Source: Bathymodiolus brooksi thiotrophic gill symbiont
Lineage (GTDB): Bacteria > Pseudomonadota > Gammaproteobacteria > PS1 > Pseudothioglobaceae
Reading direction: 5' to 3'
NCBI RefSeq assembly: GCF_903642095.1
Contig: NZ_CAHJWD020000455.1
Span: forward strand, 1 to 6,797
Length of the DNA: 6,797 nucleotides
Shown: positions 1-6,535 of the stretch, one piece after another
Layout: each line of letters begins with the position of its first letter
How positions within the stretch are numbered: the stretch's first letter is position 1
The notes under the pieces: generated by a model
What the model was told of the DNA's origin: nothing
The model's database searches: none
The model's input: only the letters and a program-made list of their open reading frames with translations
Position numbers and translations under genes: made by a program

Positions 1-487
1 CAATCTCTCTAAAAATAAGGCTATCATTTTTTGAGAGGCAAGGTCTCTCAATTTTACCGATATAGACTTTTGGCATAACTTTAAAACTGATTTGGGTGAT
101 AATTGCCAACTTGCCTTTTGAGCCAACTAATAATCTAGCGACATCATAGCCAGCGACATTTTTCATCACTTGACCGCCAAAATTTAAGCGTTCGCCTGTG
201 CCATCGATAATTTGCACGCCTAGCACACTGTCGGATATATCTTGCCCGCCATTGGCATATACAGCACCAATACTTGTGCTGTCATCGTCTGTATAAAAAG
301 GCAGGGATTGGTTGTTTTTCTCAAGTTGTTTTTTAATCTGTGCAATCGGCGTGCCTGCTTTCACCGTCATTACCAATTCTTCAGGGTAATATTCCACCAC
401 GCCTGAATAATCCAGTAATTTGCTGTCAATGTGTAAGCTACTGGCTTCTTTAACCAGTTTTTGCAATTGATGAATTCGATTTGACAT
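1..487 (-). CDS. glcE: Glycolate oxidase FAD-binding subunit GlcE (N-terminal part, cut by window edge)
   Basis: GlcE is the second flavin subunit of the membrane-associated glycolate oxidase GlcDEF, which oxidises glycolate to glyoxylate and passes electrons to the respiratory chain. I translated the 162 residues inside the window by hand; the gene continues past position 1. Visible are YYPEELVMTVKAGTP (about 33-47) and the family hallmark FGGQVMKNVAGYD (about 103-115), then a GSKGKLAIITQISFKVMP stretch. Both match the remembered E. coli GlcE. The ATG at 487-485 shares one base with the glcD stop (TAATG). A GGAG ribosome site at 499-496 lies inside the end of glcD with 8 nt spacing, so the two are translationally coupled. 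The N-terminus is unusually short: the glycine/serine-rich first FAD loop of E. coli GlcE (around GSNSKAFLG) is absent, and the stretch between LP and VLG is also shortened. Family assignment is firm; full length cannot be judged. Confidence 0.9.
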   Translation of the reverse strand, partial: MSNRIHQLQKLVKEASSLHIDSKLLDYSGVVEYYPEELVMTVKAGTPIAQIKKQLEKNNQSLPFYTDDDSTSIGAVYANGGQDISDSVLGVQIIDGTGERLNFGGQVMKNVAGYDVARLLVGSKGKLAIITQISFKVMPKVYIGKIERPCLSKNDSLIFREI

Positions 488-1917
488 TAAAAACGCTCCA
501 ATTCAGGGTGGGGCAATTTTCCATGATGCACATGCATTGCGCCTAACTCTGCACAGCGATGTAATTCGGGGACGACTTTACCGGGGTTGAGTAGGGATTT
601 TGGGTCAAAGGCCGCTTTGATTTTATGAAAAATTGCTAATTCTTTGCTGTTAAATTGATGGCACATGGCGTTGAGCTTTTCTACGCCTACGCCGTGTTCT
701 CCTGTGATGGTGCCGCCCATATCAACGCTGAGTTTTAGGATTTCTGTGCCAAATTCTTCTACTTTTTCTAACTCACCTGCTACATTGGCATCATACAAAA
801 TAAGGGGGTGTAAATTGCCATCGCCGGCGTGGAAAACATTGGCTACTCTGAGTTGGTATTTTTGGCTTAATTGGTTAATTTTTTCCAACATATCTGCCAA
901 ATGTCGCCTTGGAATGGTGCCGTCCATACAATAATAATCAGGTGATAATCTGCCCACAGCAGGGAAAGCAGATTTTCGCCCTTTCCATAAATTTAACCGC
1001 TCTTCTTCACTGGCAGATACCTTTAACGATGAGGCGTTGGATAAAATTTTTAACACAGCATCTAATTCAGTTTGCACTTGCGTCTGTGTGCCGTCTAATT
1101 CACAAAGTAATAACGCCTGTGCTGTTAATGGATAGCCAACGCCAGCAAACCCTTCGGCTGCTTCAATGGCAAAACTGTCCATCATTTCCAACCCAGCAGG
1201 AATAATCCCCGCCTTAATAATATCCGCTACTACATTAGCACATTCTCGAACAGAATCAAAGCCTGCCATCACCACTCTAGCAAGGGCAGGTGTGGGCGTT
1301 AATTTAACCGTAATTTCAGTAATAATCCCCAGCAAACCCTCTGAACCATTCATTAATGCCAACAATCCCAACCCATCATCTTGACGAGATAACGCCAATT
1401 CATCGCCATCAATAGTAAGCATTTTAATCGCCTCAACATTATGCACCGTCAATCCATATTTCAAACAATGCACACCACCAGAATTCTCAGCCACATTGCC
1501 CCCAATCGTGCAAGCAATTTGACTCGACGGATCAGGTGCATAATACAATCCAAATCCAGCCACCGCCTCACTAATAGCAATATTCCTTACCCCCGGTTCC
1601 ACCACCGCCAGCTGATTTTCCACATCAATTGATTTCACTTGATTTAACTTTGACAACCCCAACACAATTGATTTTTCAAGCGGCATCGCCCCGCCCGCCA
1701 AACCTGTGCCGGCACCTCGAGTTACCACTGGCGTATCATATTCTTTGCAAATTTTTAACACCTGTTTAACTTGCTCAATATTCTCTGGCAACACCACCGC
1801 TAACGGTTTTTGCCGATACACACTCAACCCATCACACTCAAATGGACGAGTATTTTCCGCACCTGTTAAGACGATATTTTTTGGTAATTGTGTTAAAAGT
1901 TGTTGTGTGATGTTCAT
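487..1917 (-). CDS. glcD: Glycolate oxidase subunit GlcD (FAD-linked oxidase)
   Basis: GlcD is the catalytic flavoprotein subunit of glycolate oxidase and works with GlcE and the iron-sulfur subunit GlcF. With the ATG at 1917 the protein has 476 residues. The FAD-binding PCMH half includes VTRGAGTGLAGG (about 65-76) and APDPSSQIACTIGGNVAENS (about 127-146). The FAD-oxidase C-terminal half includes FHAGDGNLHPL (about 362-372) and GEHGVG (about 406-411). The end, GAMHVHHGKLPHPELERF, is almost the same as I recall for E. coli GlcD (499 aa, a slightly longer N-terminus). A TTG at 1929 could add four residues, but the ATG at 1917 is preferred because GGA lies 7 nt upstream of it and that site would be inside the TTG-started reading. 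Only 24 nt separate it from the stop of the upstream 304-residue gene, so it lacks room for its own promoter there. GC content is clearly higher than in the cassette upstream. Confidence 0.96.
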   Translation of the reverse strand: MNITQQLLTQLPKNIVLTGAENTRPFECDGLSVYRQKPLAVVLPENIEQVKQVLKICKEYDTPVVTRGAGTGLAGGAMPLEKSIVLGLSKLNQVKSIDVENQLAVVEPGVRNIAISEAVAGFGLYYAPDPSSQIACTIGGNVAENSGGVHCLKYGLTVHNVEAIKMLTIDGDELALSRQDDGLGLLALMNGSEGLLGIITEITVKLTPTPALARVVMAGFDSVRECANVVADIIKAGIIPAGLEMMDSFAIEAAEGFAGVGYPLTAQALLLCELDGTQTQVQTELDAVLKILSNASSLKVSASEEERLNLWKGRKSAFPAVGRLSPDYYCMDGTIPRRHLADMLEKINQLSQKYQLRVANVFHAGDGNLHPLILYDANVAGELEKVEEFGTEILKLSVDMGGTITGEHGVGVEKLNAMCHQFNSKELAIFHKIKAAFDPKSLLNPGKVVPELHRCAELGAMHVHHGKLPHPELERF

Positions 1918-1941
1918 TTTATTTTCCAATACTGCTTGTTA

Positions 1942-2856
1942 TTACAGAGGTAAATGTTTACCGATATACCCTATATAAATTTTATTTCCCTTCTCAAGAA
2001 AATAAATTCTGTGTTTACTTGGCAGGCTTTTTATATGATTTTCAACAAACTTTTGTTTTCCGTCAATAGTAAACAGTCTATGTTGTTTTAAACTTGGATT
2101 TTGAGCAACTGATTGACCTTCTGAAGAGTAATTAAAATCTGTAATTTTTTTCTGCTTTGATTCTACATCTCTCAAAATACTCATTGCACAATCAAACACT
2201 GTCTTATCTATTGTTGCTATCTGTTGCTCAATTTCAGGGCAAAAAACAATCACTTGAGGGAAAAACTCATCTTTTTTAGCCCATAAATTTTCTCTTGTAA
2301 TTTCTTGCTTTATTTCTTTTCTTAATGCACTAAAAAAACTGTTGTGTAATGGTAAATGACTTGCTTTGGAGGTGTGTTTTATTTGAACAGTGTCTTCTGT
2401 AATATTGGCATTTTCATTAAGCACTTTTTTCCTAATATTAATTAGGCTATTGTCCCATTGTGAATCAGAATCAAAACTTAGGGCGATTGCATTCAAAATA
2501 TCACAACAAGCCAAGCCACCGTTAGTTGTATCATTGTGGTAAAAGTATTCTATTTCACTTAAAACATTTGATTTTATATCATTATTTTTAATAATTGGAC
2601 TGTCTATTTTTATAACTTGATTGCTAACAAATTCACGCAATCTATTCTTAAAATCTATTTCCTGATTCCCGATAAATTCACCAAAAGAAACGCCCTCTAA
2701 AATATCGTAATTTTTAAACTCGCTTGACATTCTAATTTGATTTAAATCCCTGTATTTTAATTGTTTTAGTAAATCAAAAAATACGCCAAAGTTTTCTTGT
2801 GCTGTGTGTTTTTCAAGTGGCAAAGACAACTCATTAAAAACAGAAAAATTTACCAT
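1942..2856 (-). CDS. Unrecognised 304-residue protein, third gene of the DUF262-ATPase cassette
   Basis: I do not recognise this family. It is a soluble-looking 304-residue protein with no signal peptide or membrane segment. Features seen: an N-terminal FNELSLPLE block (about 7-15); a central stretch with GGLACCDILNAIAL (about 113-126); a block resembling FFPQVIVFCPEIEQQI (about 198-213) followed by a helical segment; and a basic, strand-rich C-terminus with DGKQKF, ENHIKSL, HRIYFLEKG and KIYIGYIGKHLPL (about 265-304). The C-terminal HxK...RIYF...IGYIGKHL pattern is the most likely conserved functional module. I cannot assign an activity, and I see no HNH, PD-(D/E)xK or HEPN signature. The ATG lies inside the ATPase stop region (7-nt overlap, ATGGTAA) and has no clear Shine-Dalgarno, so translation probably depends on the ATPase gene and the two proteins are probably made in proportion. 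It is AT-rich. By context it may be the effector or an accessory subunit of a defence system; that is inference. Confidence 0.85.
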   Translation of the reverse strand: MVNFSVFNELSLPLEKHTAQENFGVFFDLLKQLKYRDLNQIRMSSEFKNYDILEGVSFGEFIGNQEIDFKNRLREFVSNQVIKIDSPIIKNNDIKSNVLSEIEYFYHNDTTNGGLACCDILNAIALSFDSDSQWDNSLINIRKKVLNENANITEDTVQIKHTSKASHLPLHNSFFSALRKEIKQEITRENLWAKKDEFFPQVIVFCPEIEQQIATIDKTVFDCAMSILRDVESKQKKITDFNYSSEGQSVAQNPSLKQHRLFTIDGKQKFVENHIKSLPSKHRIYFLEKGNKIYIGYIGKHLPL

Positions 2857-3992
2857 AATAGTTTATCTAATTGATTACCCCACTCATCAAAAAAGTTTTT
2901 CGGCCAATCGCTAAGTTTGCCATCTTTATCAATATTTATAGAGTGCGGTTCAGTCTCTAAACTATCTTTGTCCTTTTTAAAGAAATATATTTGACTGTTT
3001 TCTGGGGAAATTTTTCCATTTTTTGTAGCAACTCGTAAGCCATTTAAAAAATGATCACTGTGGCTTTCTACAATAATTTGCACGCCATTATTGGCAGCAA
3101 TCGCACACATTTCGGCTATTTTTGATTGCCCTGCGGGGTGCAAATGAGATTCTGGATTTTCAATAATTACAAAATCTCCCGGTTTTGATTTAAGAATTAA
3201 CACAATCACAGGTAAAACATAAGTTAAGCCAAAACCGACATTAAGTGATGAGTAATTACTGGTTGTATTGTCGCCATATTCGTATTGATAAGTTAATTTA
3301 ACACTTTGGGTTGAAGCATCAGAACTGGCTAATATTGACACGCCACTACTTATTTCTCCTAGCCATTTGTAGGTATTTTCTAATAACTGCAAGGTTTTAC
3401 TTTCTGGATGTCTTAACTCTTTAACTTTCAATTCCTGATGTCTTTTCTCTGCCAAATAATGTGCAGTAAACTCTCCCCTTACCCCAATTGAATCAAGATT
3501 GATGTCTTGCTGAGAAAAACCAAAAGTGTGATCAGGAGACATTCTGCTTGTGCTCAAATAATGAAAGCAATTATCTGAAAGAATACTTGCAAAAGTTTCA
3601 AATTTATTAAGACCATTTGCAAAAGCCCTTTTGTCAAAATTATTTAAATTTACTTCTTGTTTTTTATTAACTAAAAGAATAACATCGCCGAATTTAGTAT
3701 TAAGCTCAAACGCCATATCATCGTTAAAAGCACTTTGACTAAGTAGCGATGTCTCATCCCCTAATTTTATATAGGTTCCATTGAATGACACATGAAGGGT
3801 GAGTAAGTCAGATTTCGGTGCAAGAGCACTTGTTATTAGAACATCTCTATTTTGCCTAAATAGTAGCAAAGATTGAATAAATGATGATTTTCCACTACTA
3901 TTAACCCCTGTAATTAAGGTTAAATTATTAAGTTTAATATCAACATCTTTTAAGCTTTTAAAATTCTTGACTTTAACGCTATTTATTTCCAT
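2850..3992 (-). CDS. AAA15/OLD-like ATPase with DUF3696-type C-terminus
   Basis: A 380-residue ABC/SMC-class ATPase of the AAA15 (OLD-like) type. It starts with the classic VKVKNFKSLKDVDIKLNNLTLITG and Walker A GVNSSGKSS (29-37, Lys35). NVGFGLTYVLPVI (about 251-263) sits where the ABC signature is expected. Walker B is FVIIENPESHLHP (274-286) and the switch/H-loop is IIVESHSDHFLNGLR (about 306-320, His311). The tail IDKDGKLSDWP-NFFDE (about 354-370) fits DUF3696. Asn279 occupies the usual catalytic-Glu position, but from memory ENPE is common in this subfamily, so it need not mean inactivity. There is no TOPRIM nuclease domain as in OLD proteins, so any nuclease must come from a partner. The start is 3 nt after the DUF262 stop. 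A GGAG ribosome site (4002-3999) overlaps the end of that gene, and the 3' end overlaps the next gene by 7 nt, making a tightly coupled operon. The expected role is a nucleotide-driven sensor or switch in a defence complex. Confidence 0.92.
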   Translation of the reverse strand: MEINSVKVKNFKSLKDVDIKLNNLTLITGVNSSGKSSFIQSLLLFRQNRDVLITSALAPKSDLLTLHVSFNGTYIKLGDETSLLSQSAFNDDMAFELNTKFGDVILLVNKKQEVNLNNFDKRAFANGLNKFETFASILSDNCFHYLSTSRMSPDHTFGFSQQDINLDSIGVRGEFTAHYLAEKRHQELKVKELRHPESKTLQLLENTYKWLGEISSGVSILASSDASTQSVKLTYQYEYGDNTTSNYSSLNVGFGLTYVLPVIVLILKSKPGDFVIIENPESHLHPAGQSKIAEMCAIAANNGVQIIVESHSDHFLNGLRVATKNGKISPENSQIYFFKKDKDSLETEPHSINIDKDGKLSDWPKNFFDEWGNQLDKLLW

Positions 3993-3995
3993 TTT

Positions 3996-5132
3996 TTACT
4001 CCAATGTTTCAGCAATTAAATCTCGTATTATCCTAAAACGAGTATCTTTTGCCCATTTGCCACTTGTTCCTTTGGTTATTGAAATAACAAGATCAGAGCT
4101 TTCATCCAATAACATTTTTTTAAATTTAGTCACAAAAAAATCTTTATTTTCTAAAAACAAGTCTTTATTTTCTACCTCATCAAGACAAACTGTTAAAGCA
4201 TCAAATAACGATAAATTAACCAGTTTATTTCTTTCTTCATCGACAATGGATCGACTAAATCTATGTTTTTCTCCTAACACTTGTTCAGAAAATTCCAATA
4301 CTGCAATCAGATCACTTTGTAAAATTCTCAATTCTTGTTCACTTTTGGCATCTATTTCTTCCATCGCCAAATCTAAAAAATTATTCATTATTTTAAATTT
4401 ATCATCACCAAGAGTTTTGAATGCCATAAACCTTAAAGCCAATTCTTGCCCCGCCATTCTTTCATTGGAAATACCAACAACATTTTTAAAAACCTCATTT
4501 TCCGCTATACCAGCTAAAAATTTAACCCCTAAACCAGCTTGATTTAATGCCTGTCTTATTTCTTGAGGTTTTAACGACAATCCACCAGTATTAATACGGT
4601 TAAAAATTGAATAGCGAACTTCTTTTGGTGTTTGTGCCTCTATTTGATATGTAATAAATTGCGTTTCATCAAGCGTGCGTTGCATTGTCCTGTCTAATTC
4701 ACTTGCTTTTTTACCATTAAGATCCGTTAAAAATTCTAAGTCTTTCAATCTAAACCATTTTTTATCACTGAAAAAATGCTCAATAGTTGAGATTCTTTGC
4801 AAACCATCGACAATTTCCCATTTATCAGAATTACTAACATCAAAATAAAAAACAGGCAAGGGGAGCTTTAATAAAATTGATTCAATCAATCTACTTTTTT
4901 GCTTAATGCTCCATAAATTAGCATGCCTTTGATAATTTGGAATAGAGATTTCTTTGTGTTTTAAGCGACTAATAATATTAGACAACATAATTGTAGCGTG
5001 CGTAACTTTTATATCTTTAACTGAAAATGGACTAGTGATACCTTGATCTTGTTCTCCAATATCATTGCCTGTCTCTTCAATATCATTGCCTATATTTTCA
5101 GTTTTATCTAATTTTTCGAACTCTTCTTGCAT
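3996..5132 (-). CDS. DUF262 (GmrS/ParB-Srx-like) protein, first gene of the cassette
   Basis: A 378-residue DUF262 protein. Motifs: IPNYQRHANLW (64-74); SRLIESILLKLPLPVFYF (80-97); IVDGLQRISTIEHFF (107-121), the DGxQR nucleotide-binding/hydrolysis signature; and FNRINTGGLSLKPQEIRQAL (177-196). The rest is helical. Related DUF262 domains occur in GmrSD, BrxU and SspE restriction proteins, where this fold binds or hydrolyses nucleotides and gates a nuclease. Here no C-terminal DUF1524 HNH nuclease is present, so the protein is a stand-alone sensor or regulator type. The first 40 residues are acidic and low in complexity, with an in-frame 7-residue tandem repeat (about 14-27). The ATG at 5132 is supported by AGGA at 5143-5140 with 7 nt spacing. 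It is the promoter-proximal gene, followed after 3 nt by the ATPase. AT-richness and context suggest horizontal acquisition. The family call is firm; the defence role is inferred. Confidence 0.93.
   Translation of the reverse strand: MQEEFEKLDKTENIGNDIEETGNDIGEQDQGITSPFSVKDIKVTHATIMLSNIISRLKHKEISIPNYQRHANLWSIKQKSRLIESILLKLPLPVFYFDVSNSDKWEIVDGLQRISTIEHFFSDKKWFRLKDLEFLTDLNGKKASELDRTMQRTLDETQFITYQIEAQTPKEVRYSIFNRINTGGLSLKPQEIRQALNQAGLGVKFLAGIAENEVFKNVVGISNERMAGQELALRFMAFKTLGDDKFKIMNNFLDLAMEEIDAKSEQELRILQSDLIAVLEFSEQVLGEKHRFSRSIVDEERNKLVNLSLFDALTVCLDEVENKDLFLENKDFFVTKFKKMLLDESSDLVISITKGTSGKWAKDTRFRIIRDLIAETLE
5057..5091 (-). repeat. 21-bp-period tandem repeat inside the DUF262 gene
   Basis: On the plus strand CAATATCATTGCCT occurs at 5057-5070 and again at 5078-5091, exactly 21 nt apart. 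It encodes two successive 7-residue units, IGNDIEE and TGNDIGE, in the acidic N-terminal tail of the DUF262 protein. Being in frame and in an apparently disordered tail, it looks like a small slippage duplication that could vary in length between strains. Confidence 0.8.
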
Positions 5133-5155
5133 AATATTTTCCTAAAAGTTTTTTT

Positions 5156-5216
5156 GATTTTAAATTGCCATATAAACAATTCTATTTTACCGCCAAAGAT
5201 TTAACAGCCATATAAC
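5156..5216. repeat. Direct repeat pair with GCCATATAA core upstream of the cassette
   Basis: Two similar 19-22 nt stretches lie at 5156-5177 and 5198-5216 on the plus strand. Both start GATTT, contain GCCATATAA and end in AC. The cores begin at 5167 and 5207, exactly 40 nt apart, close to four helical turns. A related GCCATTATAAT follows at 5271. They could be binding sites for a regulator shared by the divergent genes. Alternatively they are just A/T-rich promoter elements, since the minus-strand -10 candidate lies in the first copy. Confidence 0.5.
5162..5196 (-). promoter_or_regulatory. Candidate promoter of the DUF262-ATPase cassette
   Basis: Read on the minus strand, TTGGCG (5196-5191, four of six matches to TTGACA) is followed after 16 nt by TATATG (5174-5169, four of six matches to TATAAT). 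This would start a transcript near 5162, about 30 nt before the DUF262 ATG. The site is weak but is the best sigma-70-like match in this AT-rich stretch. It would drive the cassette and, because no terminator is visible before glcD, probably glcDE as well. Confidence 0.35.
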
Positions 5217-5271
5217 AAAAAAATATCCTTAAATAAAGCAAGCGATAATTCATCGGTAATGAACATTTAAG

Positions 5272-5283
5272 CCATTATAATGG
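5272..5283 (+). promoter_or_regulatory. Palindromic -10 element upstream of the aminotransferase
   Basis: CCATTATAATGG is a perfect 12-bp palindrome containing a consensus TATAAT at 5276-5281 on the plus strand. A transcript starting about 7 nt later would have a leader of roughly 24 nt before the ATG at 5313. No good -35 is found 16-18 nt upstream (TCGGTA at 5253-5258 is the closest), so an activator may be needed. The palindrome could itself be an operator half or full site. Confidence 0.45.
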
Positions 5284-5312
5284 TTTTTTTATTTTAATAT
5301 TTAATAAACCTT

Positions 5313-6428
5313 ATGAAATCATTTAATCCACCTGTAAGAACTTTAATGGGGCCAGGCCCTGCTGATGTCCATCCACGAATTTTATCGGCAATGGCGCGTC
5401 CGACGATTGGGCACTTAGACCCTGCTTTTGTGGGCATGATGGATGAGACTAAAGAGGGGTTAAAGGCTATTTTTAAAACTGAAAATGAGCTAACTATGCC
5501 TGTATCGGCACCGGGTTCTGCGGGAATGGAGACTTGTTTTGCTAATTTAGTTGAGCCAAATGATAAAGTTATTGTTTGTATTAATGGCGTGTTTGGGATG
5601 CGTATGAAAGAAAATATCACGCGTTTAGGAGGCGAGGCAATTGTGGTTGAGGATGACTGGGGTCATGCGGTATCAACTGACAAAGTAGAGCAGGCATTAA
5701 AAGACAATCCTGAGGCTAAAATTTTGGCTTTTGTGCATGCTGAGACTTCAACAGGTGCACAATCTGATGCCAAAACTTTGTGCAAACTTGCACATCAATA
5801 CGATTGTATTACCATTGTTGATGCGGTTACTTCGCTAGGTGGAACGGAATTGCGTGTTGACGAATGGGAGATTGATGCCATTTACTCAGGGACGCAAAAA
5901 TGTTTGTCTGCCATGCCTGGTATTTCCCCTATTAGTTTTAACGAGCGTGCTTTAACCAAAGTAAAAAATCGCAAATCACCCGTAACTTCTTGGTTTTTAG
6001 ACCTTAATTTAGTCATGGGCTACTGGGGCGAAGGCGCCAAACGCACCTACCATCACACTGCACCTGTTAATACACTATACGGCTTACACGAATCATTGGT
6101 TATGATATTAGAAGAAGGAATTGAAAACTCTTGGGCACGCCACCAGTCTAATCACGAATTATTGCGTGATGGCTTAGAAGTAATGGGCATTAATTTCTTG
6201 GTAAATGAAAAAGACCGCTTACCACAATTAAATTCTGTCTTTATCCCCGAAGGTATAGATGACGCACAAGTTCGTGCCATTCTACTAAATGATTACAATC
6301 TTGAAATTGGTGCTGGACTTGGTGCGTATGCTGGTAAAGTTTGGCGTATTGGATTGATGGGTTATGCCTCAAGAAAAGAAAATATTGCCTTGTGCTTGTC
6401 AGCACTTGGGGATGCCTTAGGTAGATAA
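5313..6428 (+). CDS. Alanine/serine-glyoxylate aminotransferase (class V PLP enzyme)
   Basis: A 371-residue fold-type I, class V aminotransferase that transfers an amino group from alanine or serine to glyoxylate, giving glycine. It aligns by eye along its whole length with human AGXT. Shared features are LMGPGPADVHPRIL (11-24), SAPGSAGMETCFANL (65-79), HAETSTG (142-148), VDAVTSLGG with the PLP-ring Asp170, SGTQKCL with the PLP Lys196, YHHTAPVN (246-253), GIENSWARH (269-277) and WRIGLMG with substrate-binding Arg345. The ATG gives the expected conserved start. The upstream AATAAACCTT has no real Shine-Dalgarno. It is transcribed away from the cassette and ends in a strong terminator, so it is a single-gene unit. 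Next to glcDE it would remove the glyoxylate they make, completing phosphoglycolate salvage. The amino donor (Ala, Ser or both) cannot be told from sequence alone. Confidence 0.95.
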   Translation: MKSFNPPVRTLMGPGPADVHPRILSAMARPTIGHLDPAFVGMMDETKEGLKAIFKTENELTMPVSAPGSAGMETCFANLVEPNDKVIVCINGVFGMRMKENITRLGGEAIVVEDDWGHAVSTDKVEQALKDNPEAKILAFVHAETSTGAQSDAKTLCKLAHQYDCITIVDAVTSLGGTELRVDEWEIDAIYSGTQKCLSAMPGISPISFNERALTKVKNRKSPVTSWFLDLNLVMGYWGEGAKRTYHHTAPVNTLYGLHESLVMILEEGIENSWARHQSNHELLRDGLEVMGINFLVNEKDRLPQLNSVFIPEGIDDAQVRAILLNDYNLEIGAGLGAYAGKVWRIGLMGYASRKENIALCLSALGDALGR

Positions 6429-6445
6429 TCTAACACCTTTAAAAT

Positions 6446-6478
6446 AAAAAAAAGCAACCAATTGGTTGCTTTTTTTTT
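6446..6478. terminator. Bidirectional Rho-independent terminator
   Basis: A perfect palindrome GCAACCAATTGGTTGC (6454-6469) is preceded by eight A (6446-6453) and followed by nine T (6470-6478). It gives a 6-bp GC-containing stem (GCAACC/GGTTGC) with an AATT loop, lengthened by A-U pairs and a U-tract in both directions. It lies 17 nt after the aminotransferase stop and ends that transcript; it would also stop any transcript coming from the right. Confidence 0.93.
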
Positions 6479-6535
6479 GCTTTAAATTAAAACCTTTTAT
6501 AAAAATAAACTAAACAACCTAGTGCTTATAATATT

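Noticed and set aside
1918..1929. TTG at 1929 as glcD start, adding four residues
   Set aside because: The ATG at 1917 has GGA at a good distance upstream, and that ribosome site would lie inside the TTG-started reading.
665..1978. Several short plus-strand open frames opposite glcD
   Set aside because: All are antisense to conserved GlcD sequence, with no ribosome site or family match.
3967..4542. Plus-strand open frame of 191 codons antisense to the DUF262 gene
   Set aside because: It lies wholly opposite strongly supported DUF262 coding sequence, has a Ser/Leu/Ile-rich composition typical of shadow frames, and matches no family.
1917..5143. Shared GGAAAATAnnATG leader of glcD and the DUF262 gene as a sign of duplication
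   Set aside because: The match is limited to the ribosome site and AT-rich spacer, and upstream bases differ; two ordinary ribosome sites explain it.
1918..5294. TTTTATTTT at both edges of the cassette as insertion target duplication
   Set aside because: It is short, pure A/T and common in this background; no integrase, tRNA or clean att-like repeat accompanies it.
5294..5620. Minus-strand open frame opposite the aminotransferase
   Set aside because: It overlaps the well-supported aminotransferase start region and shows no recognisable motif.
6527..6532. TATAAT as a promoter for a gene right of the window
   Set aside because: No -35 at proper spacing (AATAAA there), and the REP/MITE-like pair lies immediately downstream.
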